In this document: one piece after another, positions 9,913 through 19,176 of the stretch
Layout of the letters: the number at the start of each line of letters is the position of its first letter
Position numbering within the stretch: position 1 is the stretch's first letter
DNA from: Octadecabacter sp.
GTDB taxonomy: Bacteria; Pseudomonadota; Alphaproteobacteria; Rhodobacterales; Rhodobacteraceae
Assembly: GCA_028825445.1 (NCBI GenBank)
Contig: JAPKAD010000005.1
Span: forward strand, 1 to 64,000
DNA length: 64,000 nucleotides
Direction of reading: 5' to 3'
Notes under the pieces: model-generated
Databases searched by the model: none
What the model was told of the DNA's origin: nothing
The model's input: only the letters and a program-made list of their open reading frames with translations
Position numbers and translations under genes: made by a program

Positions 9913-10455
9913 ATGCCAGATAAAGTCAGTCGCCCCGGTAACCGCCTTATGGACCGGCCCGAATATAAATCAAAACAACAGCCACTGACATGTTCACTCG
10001 ACACCAGTATCTTTGAAGCCGTCACCTTGATGTCTGAAAAGAATTTTGGGGCAATCGTCGTTATTGATACATATAATAAGGTTCTCGGCGTCGTCACCGA
10101 ACGAGACGTGATGAACAAACTGGTTGCCAAGGAATTGGATGCCCATAAGTCCGTGGTATCCGACATCATGACAAAAGACCCGCGCGTGGCAAGTGAAACT
10201 GATGATATGCTCGATTGGCTCAGAATAATGTCAAATGAGCGGTTCAGGCGTCTTCCCGTTGTCGATAATAACGGTCAAATCAAAGCGGTTTTCACACAGG
10301 GGGATTTTGTGTCCTACACGTGGCCAGATTTGATGTACCAAATGAAATCAATAGCGACGGCAACAGTAACAAAAAACTGGCCCTTCTTCCTGATAGGTGG
10401 CGGTGTTGCATTATATTCTTTGCTAATGGTTGTGGTGATAAGCTCAATAAATTGA
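9913..10455 (+). CDS. CBS-domain protein with C-terminal membrane anchor
   Basis: A 180-residue protein with two CBS motifs, at about residues 25-75 (FGAIVVIDTYNKVLGVVTERD) and 83-140 (FRRLPVVDNNGQIKAVFTQGD). A hydrophobic helix at about 157-178 (FFLIGGGVALYSLLMVVVIS) follows. CBS pairs usually bind adenine nucleotides and act as sensors. The C-terminal anchor suggests a membrane-associated form, and no enzymatic domain is attached. It lies between the nucleoside hydrolase and a GNAT gene on the same strand, but a shared operon is not certain. Confidence 0.85.
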   Translation: MPDKVSRPGNRLMDRPEYKSKQQPLTCSLDTSIFEAVTLMSEKNFGAIVVIDTYNKVLGVVTERDVMNKLVAKELDAHKSVVSDIMTKDPRVASETDDMLDWLRIMSNERFRRLPVVDNNGQIKAVFTQGDFVSYTWPDLMYQMKSIATATVTKNWPFFLIGGGVALYSLLMVVVISSIN

Positions 10456-10608
10456 GCCTATTAAGCAATATCATATTAGCGGACAGTGCGCGCCTTTGCT
10501 TGAAAACAAGCAAACAGCAAACTGGGCTCAATACTGCCAGGTAATGCAGCTGTCCTTTTAACGCACAAGACGCTATGAAATTGCCTCATCTCGAAAAGGC
10601 TCCCTTTA

Positions 10609-11058
10609 ATGACTACTACTATACACCTCGCCAAACTGGACGACGCCCCGCGCCTATTAACGCTTATCGCAGCATTCCACGCCGAAGCCGGAATCAAGCG
10701 GAGCGACGAGCAACGCGACGACACTTTAATTCCTTTATTGAAAGGTTCACCGCATGGAGCTGCGTGGCTGTTCGGGCCAGCAAAGGCCGCAACAGGATAC
10801 ACGATCATCACCTTTGGGTGGTCGTTGGAAATGGGTGGGCTGAATGCTTTTATAGATGAATTGTATATCCGCCCCAGCGTGCGCAAACGGGGCATAGCAT
10901 CAGAAGTGCTGATGGCAATTTCTTCCAGCCTAGCGAGTGCTGGCGTAAAGGCCCTTCACAGTGAAATTGATAACAAAAACGACACAACACAACGTCTCTA
11001 TGCCCGAGCACATTTTAAATTATGCGATCGGTTTTCGCTGATGACGCGAATACTGTAA
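10609..11058 (+). CDS. GNAT-family N-acetyltransferase
   Basis: A 149-residue single-domain GNAT protein. The acetyl-CoA pyrophosphate-binding motif appears as IRPSVRKRGIASEVL near residues 87-101, preceded by FIDELY (beta 4). The C-terminal NDTTQRLYARAHFKLCDRF block is typical. The acceptor substrate is unknown. An AAGG sequence 9 bases upstream supports the ATG at 10609. It lies about 150 bases after the CBS gene and 80 bases before selO on the same strand. Confidence 0.88.
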   Translation: MTTTIHLAKLDDAPRLLTLIAAFHAEAGIKRSDEQRDDTLIPLLKGSPHGAAWLFGPAKAATGYTIITFGWSLEMGGLNAFIDELYIRPSVRKRGIASEVLMAISSSLASAGVKALHSEIDNKNDTTQRLYARAHFKLCDRFSLMTRIL

Positions 11059-11138
11059 TTTTAAATCATATAGATGCCCTGTATACAGATTGCGCGCGCT
11101 ATGTACGCTTTGTTTCATCCGACTAAAGGCTTTCTAAA

Positions 11139-12515
11139 ATGCCCCTGAATATCCCGTTCGACACCACTTATCTTTCCTTGCCCGCACGGTTCTATTCCAA
11201 ATTGGACGCGGATCCTGTCAGCGCCCCTCACCTCATTGTTTTTAACTACACACTAGCCGCTAAACTGGGGTTAGACACGTCAGAAATGAGTGATGAAGAC
11301 GCTGCTAACTTATTTTCAGGAAACGATATTCCCAGCAACGCAACACCGTTTGCGCAGGTTTACGCGGGTCACCAATTTGGTGGATTTTCGCCAGAACTTG
11401 GCGATGGTCGTGCCTTGCATCTGGGTGAATTAACCACGCCAACCGGGCGAGTTGACATTCAACTCAAAGGTTCTGGCCCAACGCCCTATTCACGCAACGG
11501 CGACGGGCGCGCATGGGTCGGCCCCGTGCTGCGCGAATACCTGATGTCATGCGCCATGCATGCACTTGATATTCCGACTACACAGGCGCTTGCTGTAGTA
11601 AAAACCGGCGATTTCATTGGGAGGGAACAGGGCCGACTACCCGGTGCCATCCTGACACGCATTGCTTCCTCTCACATCCGCGTCGGAACCTTCCAATATT
11701 TTGCCGCCCAGCGCGATGTGGACGCATTAAAACTACTGACTAACTACACAATTGATCGCCATTACCCAGACGCAAAAGATCCGTTGCAGCTATTCGAAAT
11801 GGTTATGCAAAAGCACGCAACGCTAATAGCAAAATGGATGTCCGTAGGCTTTATCCATGGTGTGATGAACACTGACAACGTCGCAGTTGCGGCCGAAACA
11901 ATCGACTACGGCCCTTGCGCTTTCATGGATAGCTATCACCCAGATACCGTATTCAGTTCCATCGACCGCCAGGGACGCTATGCTTATAGCAATCAAGGCC
12001 CAATCACTCATTGGAATCTTGCGCAGTTTGCCACGTCATTGGTGCAGGTCATGCCAGACACCAACAAAGCCATAGAAGATTTCACCACTCGACTTAATAA
12101 TTTCCCAAACATGTTCGACTATGAGTGGGCAAAGGCGTTTGCGCCTAAGCTTGGGCTGCCACAAAACGACGTCACAACCGAACTCGCTAAAGGCCTGCTG
12201 GCGCAGATGGCAAATGCTAGTGCAGACTTTACCAACACTTTCAGCGCTTTGGACAAAACATCAGCCACCTACCCTGACTGGCACGCAGAATGGCGCGCTG
12301 CCAAGCCTGACGATGCGCTATGGCGCAATACTAACCCTAGTGTTATCCCACGCACCCATAAAATCGAACAGGTAATTACTTCAGCAACAGACGGTAATTT
12401 CGCACCTTTCCATGCAATGCTCGCAGCTTTGCAACACCCGTTCACACCCAACGCCGGCTATTCCTTGCCCCCTAAAGAATCAGAAAAAATCCATCAAACC
12501 TTTTGTGGAACCTAG
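11139..12515 (+). CDS. selO: Protein adenylyltransferase SelO (YdiU/UPF0061)
   Basis: A pseudokinase-fold enzyme that transfers AMP to Ser, Thr or Tyr of target proteins, linked to redox stress in other bacteria. It has 458 residues, slightly shorter than E. coli YdiU. Seen in order: VYAGHQFGGFSPELGDGRA, LKGSGPTPYSRNGDGRA, REYLMSCAMHALDIPT, the HGVMNTDNV catalytic-loop block, DYGPCAFMD, and a C-terminal TFCGT with the conserved Cys that replaces selenocysteine of animal homologues. AAAGG lies 9 bases before the ATG. Its 3' end converges with the DUF3179 gene, with about 55 bases between the stops. Confidence 0.94.
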   Translation: MPLNIPFDTTYLSLPARFYSKLDADPVSAPHLIVFNYTLAAKLGLDTSEMSDEDAANLFSGNDIPSNATPFAQVYAGHQFGGFSPELGDGRALHLGELTTPTGRVDIQLKGSGPTPYSRNGDGRAWVGPVLREYLMSCAMHALDIPTTQALAVVKTGDFIGREQGRLPGAILTRIASSHIRVGTFQYFAAQRDVDALKLLTNYTIDRHYPDAKDPLQLFEMVMQKHATLIAKWMSVGFIHGVMNTDNVAVAAETIDYGPCAFMDSYHPDTVFSSIDRQGRYAYSNQGPITHWNLAQFATSLVQVMPDTNKAIEDFTTRLNNFPNMFDYEWAKAFAPKLGLPQNDVTTELAKGLLAQMANASADFTNTFSALDKTSATYPDWHAEWRAAKPDDALWRNTNPSVIPRTHKIEQVITSATDGNFAPFHAMLAALQHPFTPNAGYSLPPKESEKIHQTFCGT

Positions 12516-12569
12516 GGCTTCATCTTGGCAGAAAACGGTCCCCAAAGTTCCAATTGGCCGTAAAAAAAC

Positions 12570-13529
12570 TTACTCACCTAGCATCCAGGCCCCTTCGGGC
12601 CAAAACGCATCATAGGCAAAGGCGAACATCACGTCGTGGGCTAGATTATTACCCGCGGCGTCACGCACTCGCACGCTGCCCACATCACGACCAAGCCCGA
12701 TGTTTTGCGAATCAAGCGCTGATGCTTGTCCTGCTGACCAGCTTAACACGACGTTGTTTTCTGATATCTCGCCTGCAACAGCAATCCGTGTCATTGGCCA
12801 CGCCGCGTCCCCAACACGCACAACACGAGCAAGTGCTGGAATGCCATGTGGTGGCATTTTACCAGAAAACAGGAAAGGTCGGTTGGAACTGTCATATTGC
12901 ACATAAGGGTTAGCTCCATAGTTACGGGAAAAATCAGGCTCAGCCATGACCAAACCATCGGGATGGCGCGATTCGAACTCTGACCAGCTTTCCATCCACG
13001 ACGGCAGCGTTTGCAGCTTAGTTCCAGTCAAATCGCCTACGATGGCCTCACCAATGGCCTGCTGCCACCAGCTTTCAGTTTCGCGATCAAACATGATCAT
13101 ATCAGAATTTCGAAGCTTGCCCGATACACCAAATGTTAGCATGTCACCATCAACACGGCGATCAAACGTAATGCCTGAATTACACAGAGGACAAAAAGTC
13201 ACCGCTACGGGAATTCCACCTACTTCATCATTCACAATCTCATGCCAAATCAGAAAACGGATCGGATAAGCACGAGGAGTTTCCCCCTGTATTTCCAGTG
13301 TGATGACAGGTTCACGAGCACCTAATTTCGCTTCTGCAATGACGGGAATAAACGATGGATTATCCAGCGCAGGAATACCATCTTTCTGCGGCCCACCGGA
13401 CATAATTTCCACCCATTTTTCGACGCTGGTATTCTCGAAATCCGTGTTCGGCCATTCGTTGCGCCAAAGCTCAGGGCTTGCACAAATTTCTGTCGCTACA
13501 AGTGATAATACCAGTACTAAAATGCGCAT
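12570..13529 (-). CDS. DUF3179-family secreted protein
   Basis: A 319-residue protein starting with a signal peptide (MRILVLVLSLVATEICAS). GGGAGA is placed 6 bases before the ATG. The DUF3179 core is clear: AYPIRFLIWHEIVND, GIPVAVTFCPLCNSGITFDR with the CPLC pair, ESWWQQAIGEAIVGDL, and NYGANPYVQYD. The family has no established biochemical function. The CxxC and periplasmic location could suit metal or redox chemistry, which is only an inference. The PPIase pair lies upstream on the same strand. Confidence 0.88.
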   Translation of the reverse strand: MRILVLVLSLVATEICASPELWRNEWPNTDFENTSVEKWVEIMSGGPQKDGIPALDNPSFIPVIAEAKLGAREPVITLEIQGETPRAYPIRFLIWHEIVNDEVGGIPVAVTFCPLCNSGITFDRRVDGDMLTFGVSGKLRNSDMIMFDRETESWWQQAIGEAIVGDLTGTKLQTLPSWMESWSEFESRHPDGLVMAEPDFSRNYGANPYVQYDSSNRPFLFSGKMPPHGIPALARVVRVGDAAWPMTRIAVAGEISENNVVLSWSAGQASALDSQNIGLGRDVGSVRVRDAAGNNLAHDVMFAFAYDAFWPEGAWMLGE

Positions 13530-13617
13530 CGAATTTCTCCCGCTTGCTACCTCAATACGTAAGAGGGACCAGACATCGCTGCCTAGCCCCTCAACGTCAT
13601 TGTGATATTGTCGCGAT

Positions 13618-14229
13618 CTATTCGGAACCAGGTGCGTCTTGTATCAATTTAACGATATCCGCCAATTCACCTGTATTGACAACGCGGACAATGTCCATCG
13701 CATCAGCGCCACCTATAACAGCACCATTTGGCCCAACACCAAGCTTGATCGCATCTACCACGTCCATGCCAACGACTACTTCACCTACTATAGTGTACTG
13801 TCCGTCCAAAAACGCACCATCATCCAACATAATGAAAAACTGGCTGTTAGCCGAATTTGGGTTCTGTGAGCGCGCCATACCGACCATACCACGCGTGAAA
13901 GACAGCTCTGTCGTGGCCTCAAGCGCGATGTCGTCAAACTCAGAACTGCCTGTGCCAGCGCGGCCCATATCAAACTGCACGTCAGATGCATCACCATACT
14001 GAACATCACCAGTCTGTGCCATAAAGCCATCAATCACACGGTGAAAGACCACACCATCATAAGAACCCTCTGCTACCAAGGCAGTAATCTGCGCCACGTG
14101 AAGCGGCGCAATGTCTTCAAAAAGGTTAATATAAACGGTGCCAGTTGCGTCACCAGCCACGTCAATAGAAATTCCGTCAGCAGCTGCAGTCCCCACCAGA
14201 AGCGTTGCAAAACATGCGGCTTTAAGCAT
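13618..14229 (-). CDS. Cyclophilin-type peptidyl-prolyl isomerase, exported
   Basis: Cyclophilin PPIase with a signal peptide (MLKAACFATLLVGTAAA), so probably periplasmic. The catalytic-core motifs FHRVIDGFMAQTGD and QNPNSANSQFFIML are present. The start is placed at 14229. An in-frame codon nine bases earlier lies further inside the preceding gene. The start overlaps the stop of the cytoplasmic paralogue (ATGCTTAA arrangement), which implies translational coupling. The two genes probably arose by duplication, one copy gaining export. Confidence 0.92.
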   Translation of the reverse strand: MLKAACFATLLVGTAAADGISIDVAGDATGTVYINLFEDIAPLHVAQITALVAEGSYDGVVFHRVIDGFMAQTGDVQYGDASDVQFDMGRAGTGSSEFDDIALEATTELSFTRGMVGMARSQNPNSANSQFFIMLDDGAFLDGQYTIVGEVVVGMDVVDAIKLGVGPNGAVIGGADAMDIVRVVNTGELADIVKLIQDAPGSE

Positions 14230-14728
14230 CTGCAGCAACTTTCATCGAAATCATTCGGTCAGGAGCAGTTGGTGGTTCACCGCGAGTAAGCTTGTCAACA
14301 TATTCCATGCCCGACGAGACCATGCCATAGACAGTATATTGTCCATTTAAGAAATCGTTGTCGCCAAAGTTGATAAAAAATTGGCTATTGGCGGAATTTG
14401 GGCTGGCCGAACGTGCTGCGCCAATGGACCCACGTGCGTGTGGGATTTTAGAAAATTCAGCTGGCAAATCAGGCATGTCAGATCCGCCAGTGCCAGCGCG
14501 ACCAATGTTAAAGTCATTTTCCATGTTGCCGTTGGCGACATCGCCCGTTTGAGCCATAAAACCGTCAATAACGCGGTGGAAGGCCACATTATCATAGGCA
14601 CCCAATCGAACGAGTTCTTTCATTCGCTCAACATGCTTTGGTGCGACGTCAGGCAGTAATTCAATCGTAACTGTCCCGTTTGTCAATTCCATCAAAATTG
14701 TGTTTTCTGGGTCTTTAATATCGGCCAT
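14222..14728 (-). CDS. Cyclophilin-type peptidyl-prolyl isomerase, cytoplasmic
   Basis: A 168-residue cyclophilin without a signal peptide. It has NGTVTIELLPDVAPKHVERM at the N-terminus, FHRVIDGFMAQTGD, RSASPNSANSQFFINFGD and FLNGQYTVYG. It catalyses cis/trans isomerisation of prolyl bonds during folding. AAGGAG precedes the ATG by 9 bases. It is the first gene of the pair and overlaps the exported paralogue downstream. The divergent pgk gene starts 139 bases away. Confidence 0.93.
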   Translation of the reverse strand: MADIKDPENTILMELTNGTVTIELLPDVAPKHVERMKELVRLGAYDNVAFHRVIDGFMAQTGDVANGNMENDFNIGRAGTGGSDMPDLPAEFSKIPHARGSIGAARSASPNSANSQFFINFGDNDFLNGQYTVYGMVSSGMEYVDKLTRGEPPTAPDRMISMKVAADA

Positions 14729-14866
14729 CTATAAGGCTCCTTATCTTAATTAGATTGGCTTGATATCTAGTACGACTAAACACAGATTCCAAGATGCGAT
14801 TCTAAGATACGGTTGACCACTTGGTAATGATTGCGCATGAACGAGCTTATAAAATAGGAGAGTATC

Positions 14867-16045
14867 ATGGGCTGGAACACACTTAACGACATCAGTTTAG
14901 GAGGAAAAGTTGTGTTAACACGGGTTGATATCAACGTCCCTGTTGAAAACGGCATTGTCACAGACGACACACGAATTAAACGTATCAAACCAACGATCAT
15001 GGATATCCTCGCGGCTGGTGGAAAGCCTGTCTTACTGGCGCATTTCGGACGTCCAAACGGAAAATATATTCCTGAAATGTCATTACGCGTTACCGTCCCA
15101 ACATTAGAAAAAGTCCTTGGCCGTACCGTTACATTTATTGAACACCCAGACCGTGCAGTAATCGATGCGACACCAGCTGATGCAGTTATATTAATCGAAA
15201 ATACGCGCTTTTCAGCTATGGAAGAATGTAATGATCCAGAGATGGCCAGCTTTCTCGCGAGTTTAGGCGATGTATTTTGCAATGATGCATTCTCAGCCTC
15301 ACACCGCGCCCATGCGTCGACCACAGGAGTGGCCGCATTGCTTCCTAATTGCGCGGGCCGCTTGATGGCCGAAGAGCTCTCTGCACTCAAAAAAGCGCTC
15401 GGCAATCCGCAGCGACCTGTTGTGGCTGTGGTTGGTGGCGCAAAAGTGTCTACAAAACTCGATCTTCTTGGCAACTTGATAGATAAGGTTGATACAATTA
15501 TAATTGGTGGCGGCATGGCCAATACGTTCCTTGCAGCACAAGGCCATGGTGTTGGAAAGTCCCTGTGCGAACATGATTTAGCAAGCACAGCGCAGGACAT
15601 TATGGAAAGAGCAAGATTGGCAAACTGCAAATTAATGCTGCCCTGTGACGTGGTAGTAGCGGCTGAATTCAAAGCATGTGCAGAACATGAAATCGTAGCA
15701 GCCAATGCGTGCCCACCTGACATGATGATCCTCGATGCCGGCCCAAACTCCGTCGCCCAAATCAAAGCGCTGTTTGGCACAGCAAAAACGGTTATCTGGA
15801 ATGGTCCCCTCGGTGCGTTTGAAATCGAACCGTTTCAGACGGCGACCTTCGCTGCAGCAAAAGCTGCTGCGGATATTACCAAATTAGGTGATCTGATCAC
15901 AGTAGCTGGTGGCGGTGATACAGTGGCTGCGCTAAACACAGCGGGCGTGGCAGATGATTTCACCTACATCTCATCAGCAGGCGGTGCATTTCTGGAATGG
16001 ATGGAGGGTAAAACTCTTCCCGGTGTCGCGGCACTTGGTGGATAA
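14867..16045 (+). CDS. pgk: Phosphoglycerate kinase
   Basis: Glycolysis and gluconeogenesis: interconverts 1,3-bisphosphoglycerate plus ADP with 3-phosphoglycerate plus ATP. It has 392 residues, normal length. The N-terminal domain shows TRVDINVP and [10 protein letters not shown] (substrate binding). The hinge and C-terminal domain show [17 protein letters not shown], the nucleotide-binding WNGPLGAFE and [18 protein letters not shown] precedes the ATG. The class I aldolase gene follows 134 bases downstream on the same strand. Confidence 0.97.
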   Translation: MGWNTLNDISLGGKVVLTRVDINVPVENGIVTDDTRIKRIKPTIMDILAAGGKPVLLAHFGRPNGKYIPEMSLRVTVPTLEKVLGRTVTFIEHPDRAVIDATPADAVILIENTRFSAMEECNDPEMASFLASLGDVFCNDAFSASHRAHASTTGVAALLPNCAGRLMAEELSALKKALGNPQRPVVAVVGGAKVSTKLDLLGNLIDKVDTIIIGGGMANTFLAAQGHGVGKSLCEHDLASTAQDIMERARLANCKLMLPCDVVVAAEFKACAEHEIVAANACPPDMMILDAGPNSVAQIKALFGTAKTVIWNGPLGAFEIEPFQTATFAAAKAAADITKLGDLITVAGGGDTVAALNTAGVADDFTYISSAGGAFLEWMEGKTLPGVAALGG

Positions 16046-16140
16046 CCGATAAATTAAATAAGGACGGGGATGGAAAAGCAACACAGAAACCCTGTTAGCG
16101 CGACCAGTTAGCGCAATCAGAATTGTCGCGCCTTTGGCCA

Positions 16141-16171
16141 TCCTTTAATATAATATTTATATATTAAAGGA
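16141..16171 (+). promoter_or_regulatory. AU-rich hairpin overlapping the aldolase ribosome binding site
   Basis: Perfect 12-base arms TCCTTTAATATA (16141-16152) and TATATTAAAGGA (16160-16171) with a 7-base loop. The right arm contains AAAGGA, the evident ribosome binding site for the ATG at 16180. Folding would hide it. The stem is almost all A-U, so it should be weak and sensitive to temperature. Control of translation (thermometer-like or protein-bound) is an inference. Confidence 0.5.
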
Positions 16172-16179
16172 TAAAGTTC

Positions 16180-17091
16180 ATGGCTCAATTGACGAATGTA
16201 AGCTCGACCGAAGCAATGAAAAACCTCATCCGCAACGGCCAGGGGTTCATCGCCGCATTGGATCAATCAGGTGGATCAACCCCCAAGGCATTACTAGCCT
16301 ACGGTGTATCCGAACATACTTACGTCAACGACGATCAAATGTACGATAAAATACATGACATGCGCGCACGCATTGTAAAGGCACCCAGCTTTAATGGTGA
16401 CAAAGTTATAGGTGCAATCTTGTTTGAAATGACGATGGATCGCAAGATTGATGGCAAAGCATCCGCAGCCGCACTATGGCAAGACAACGGCGTCGTGCCT
16501 TTTTTGAAGATTGACAAAGGCCTTGAGAAGAAAGTTGATGGTGTGCAATTGCTCAAATCAATTCCCAATCTGGATCACATGCTACAACGCGCAGTGGCAC
16601 AAGGCGTATTTGGCACTAAAGAACGCTCAGTCATCCACGCAGCATCACAAACTGGTATAGAAGCCATAGTTGCACAGCAATTTGAACTAGGTGCACAGGT
16701 CACTACCCACGGGCTAATGCCAATTTTGGAGCCTGAGATTGATATCACCATCACAGACAAAGCACAGGCAGAGGACATTTTGCTCGATGCACTAGTACGC
16801 CACCTCGACATTTTAGAAAACGGTCAGCAGGTGATGCTGAAGCTGTCGTTACCGGAGGTTGCAGGCCAATACAAAATACTCACCGATCACCCCGCATGCC
16901 TCAAGGTCGTCGCACTATCAGGAGGATATTCACGCTCTGAAGCCAACGAACGCTTGTCCAAAAATCAGTCCGTTATCGCCAGTTTTAGCCGTGCTTTGAC
17001 AGAAGGTCTGTCCGTCCATCAATCTGACGCTGAGTTTAATGCAACAATTGACCAAACCATCGAAAGTATCTTTGCAGCCTCAATCGCCTAG
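16180..17091 (+). CDS. Fructose-bisphosphate aldolase, class I (FDA type)
   Basis: Cleaves fructose 1,6-bisphosphate to the two triose phosphates through a Schiff base. It has 303 residues, the size of the short bacterial class I aldolases. Motifs: FIAALDQSGGSTPKAL at the N-terminus, THGLMPILEPEIDI, and VMLKLSLPEVAG carrying the likely Schiff-base lysine. VVALSGGYSRSEANERL is the phosphate-binding region. The start follows AAAGGA and is supported by similarity at the N-terminus. It follows pgk on the same strand. Confidence 0.94.
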   Translation: MAQLTNVSSTEAMKNLIRNGQGFIAALDQSGGSTPKALLAYGVSEHTYVNDDQMYDKIHDMRARIVKAPSFNGDKVIGAILFEMTMDRKIDGKASAAALWQDNGVVPFLKIDKGLEKKVDGVQLLKSIPNLDHMLQRAVAQGVFGTKERSVIHAASQTGIEAIVAQQFELGAQVTTHGLMPILEPEIDITITDKAQAEDILLDALVRHLDILENGQQVMLKLSLPEVAGQYKILTDHPACLKVVALSGGYSRSEANERLSKNQSVIASFSRALTEGLSVHQSDAEFNATIDQTIESIFAASIA

Positions 17092-17204
17092 CTTGTAGGT
17101 AAGATGCACAGCCCCCCCACATAAAGGGGATTCCCAAGAAGAAGCATATGTGCGAATCTATAATATATCTAAAAGTGAGAAATAGCCAATTGAGGCAGTG
17201 AAAC

Positions 17205-17501
17205 ATGAACAGCAGACGCACGCCTATTGGTGTATTTCTTTATTTTTTAGTGGCCTTGATGATGGGCATTTATTTCACTTTTGCCGCTGTTCACGGTAAT
17301 TTTGGTGTATTCAAACGTGCAGAAATTGATGCAGAACGGCGTGCTTTGACAGAAGAATTGGCTGCTCTGCAAATACAAGTTGGACAATTAGAAAATCTGA
17401 CTCGCCGCCTTTCTGACGATTATCTTGATCTTGATCTGTTGGATGAACAGGCTCGCGACATGCTAGGCATGGTCCGAGCAGACGAAATTGTTATACGCTA
17501 A
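17205..17501 (+). CDS. FtsB/DivIC-like septum formation initiator
   Basis: A 98-residue bitopic membrane protein. It has a short cytoplasmic N-terminus and a transmembrane helix at about residues 8-28 (FLYFLVALMMGIYFTFAAVH). A coiled coil follows from about 35 to 72 (heptad-like, rich in Glu/Leu), then the DLDLLDEQARDMLGMVRADE block typical of this family. It would act in the periplasm within the divisome. In Rhodobacterales this gene is commonly placed just before the pyruvate dehydrogenase genes, as here with only a GNAT gene between. Confidence 0.85.
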   Translation: MNSRRTPIGVFLYFLVALMMGIYFTFAAVHGNFGVFKRAEIDAERRALTEELAALQIQVGQLENLTRRLSDDYLDLDLLDEQARDMLGMVRADEIVIR

Positions 17502-17507
17502 ACATTT

Positions 17508-18005
17508 CTAAACATCGAACATGGGATGAAACACAGCGTTGCCCACGGGTGTATTATCAAAGCCGTTGATTTGAAAATACTTTGAAGGCTTGCCACAAAA
17601 AGTTGGACCAACCGCCGCAACAAACCCAAGCCGACTGAAGAACGCCGGATCCCCCATCAAGACCACACCGCCACGTCCATAAATACCACCTACTGCAACT
17701 GCGTGATTGACCAGCGCTGAACCGATGCCGCGTTTCTGGCGATTAGGATGCACGGCGACAGGCCTCAAACACAAACACTTTACGTCTCCTACTTTGGCAG
17801 GAGACAGCGCCACATGGCCGATGATCTTCTTGCCCTCAACAGCGACCAGCGACAAAACCAACGCACCTGCTTGGCGCAAGTCACCAATAAGAGCGTATTC
17901 CGTTTTATCAACGTAGGATTTTACACAAAATGCAGCACGCGTAATTTCCGTAATAGCAACTTCATCACCGGGTTTTTCTTGTCTAATATTCCATGTCATG
18001 ATCAT
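17508..18005 (-). CDS. GNAT-family N-acetyltransferase (YhbS-like)
   Basis: A 165-residue GNAT protein. The start at ATG 18005 is chosen over an upstream TTG because AGGAG lies 9 bases before it. The acetyl-CoA motif is PNRQKRGIGSALVNHAV, preceded by LCLRPVAVHP. The C-terminal segment GDPAFFSRLGFVAA is typical of the YhbS subgroup, whose substrates are largely unknown. The 3' end converges with the FtsB-like gene with only six bases between stops. Its 5' side faces the pdh promoter region. Confidence 0.88.
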   Translation of the reverse strand: MIMTWNIRQEKPGDEVAITEITRAAFCVKSYVDKTEYALIGDLRQAGALVLSLVAVEGKKIIGHVALSPAKVGDVKCLCLRPVAVHPNRQKRGIGSALVNHAVAVGGIYGRGGVVLMGDPAFFSRLGFVAAVGPTFCGKPSKYFQINGFDNTPVGNAVFHPMFDV

Positions 18006-18103
18006 ATTTTGCAACTCCTATGCAGCCAGTGCAAGGCGGGAATTCACTTCCAACTTGCCTCAGGTTACATTGACTGTCGATTTTAATAGTTTACCCATGT
18101 AGG

Positions 18104-18127
18104 ATATAGTTTAATACTAAACTATAT
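18104..18127. promoter_or_regulatory. Perfect 24-base palindromic operator candidate upstream of pdhA
   Basis: Arms ATATAGTTTA (18104-18113) and TAAACTATAT (18118-18127) with a 4-base spacer, 35 bases before pdhA. The length and symmetry fit a dimeric regulator. A 15-base segment (TATAGTTTAATACTA) matches 13 of 15 positions upstream of acnA (46124-46138). The regulator is unknown. Confidence 0.45.
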
Positions 18128-18162
18128 TTCTCAGACATTTCGCAGATCCGACCGGAGGACGC

Positions 18163-19176
18163 ATGGCCGTTAAGAAAACACTAAAGAAACCTAATGTTTC
18201 AGCTGAAGAATTACTTAACTTTTACCGCGAAATGCTTCTTATTCGTCGGTTCGAAGAAAAGGCTGGTCAGCTTTATGGCATGGGTCTAATTGGAGGTTTC
18301 TGCCATCTTTACATAGGTCAAGAAGCCGTCGTTGTAGGGCTAGAATCTGCAACTAAAGACGGCGATAAACGAATCACCACATATCGCGACCATGGCCACA
18401 TGTTAGCCTGCGGGATGGATCCAAAGGGCGTGATGGCCGAGCTAACCGGACGCCAAGATGGATACTCCAAAGGCAAGGGTGGTTCGATGCATATGTTTTC
18501 TAAAGAAAAAGATTTCTACGGTGGTCACGGGATCGTTGGGGCCAATGTACCACTTGGCGCAGGTTTAGCATTTTCCGATAAATACCGTGGCAACGATAAT
18601 GTGACATTTACATATTTTGGCGATGGTGCTGCCAACCAAGGTCAAGTCTACGAAACATTTAACATGGCAGCTCTTTGGGATCTGCCTGTGATATTTGTGA
18701 TTGAAAATAATCAGTATGCGATGGGCACATCACAACAACGTTCTACCTCGACACCCGACCTTTATACTCGCGGCGAAGCCTTTGGCATTCCAGGTGAAAT
18801 CGTTGACGGAATGAACGTTCTCGCTGTCAAAGAAGCTTCTGAAAAAGCAGTGTCGCATTGTCGGTCTGGCGCAGGCCCTTATGTGTTGGAAGTGAAGACA
18901 TATCGTTATCGTGGTCACTCAATGTCTGACCCTGCTAAGTATCGTACTCGTGACGAAGTTCAAAAAATGCGCGAAGAACGCGACCCTATCGAACAAGTAC
19001 GTAGTCTGCTGCTGACGGGTAAACACGCCACCGATGACGACCTCAAGGCGATCGACAAAGAAATCAAAGCTACTGTGAATGAGGCTGCCGAGTTTGCCAA
19101 AGAAAGTCCCGTGCCGCACCTAGACGAGCTTTGGACAGACATTTACGCCGATGAACTTCCGCAGGAGACAGCATAA
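18163..19176 (+). CDS. pdhA: Pyruvate dehydrogenase E1, alpha subunit
   Basis: ThDP-dependent decarboxylation of pyruvate, first half of E1 in the complex that makes acetyl-CoA. It has 337 residues. The N-terminal part has [20 protein letters not shown] and [11 protein letters not shown]. The ThDP/Mg motif GDGAANQG begins at residue 153 and ends with the ENNQYAMG segment. The phosphorylation-loop region [11 protein letters not shown] is conserved. CGGAGG lies 7 bases before the ATG. The stop overlaps the pdhB start by one base, showing tight coupling. Confidence 0.97.
   Translation: MAVKKTLKKPNVSAEELLNFYREMLLIRRFEEKAGQLYGMGLIGGFCHLYIGQEAVVVGLESATKDGDKRITTYRDHGHMLACGMDPKGVMAELTGRQDGYSKGKGGSMHMFSKEKDFYGGHGIVGANVPLGAGLAFSDKYRGNDNVTFTYFGDGAANQGQVYETFNMAALWDLPVIFVIENNQYAMGTSQQRSTSTPDLYTRGEAFGIPGEIVDGMNVLAVKEASEKAVSHCRSGAGPYVLEVKTYRYRGHSMSDPAKYRTRDEVQKMREERDPIEQVRSLLLTGKHATDDDLKAIDKEIKATVNEAAEFAKESPVPHLDELWTDIYADELPQETA

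Noticed and set aside
10476-10895. 139-residue minus-strand frame over the GNAT gene
   Set aside because: Overlaps the CBS-GNAT gap and GNAT gene antisense. No recognisable domain.
14776-15780. 334-residue frame antisense to pgk
   Set aside because: It is fully opposite a certain gene and Ser/Thr/Ala-rich as expected of a shadow frame. No start signal.
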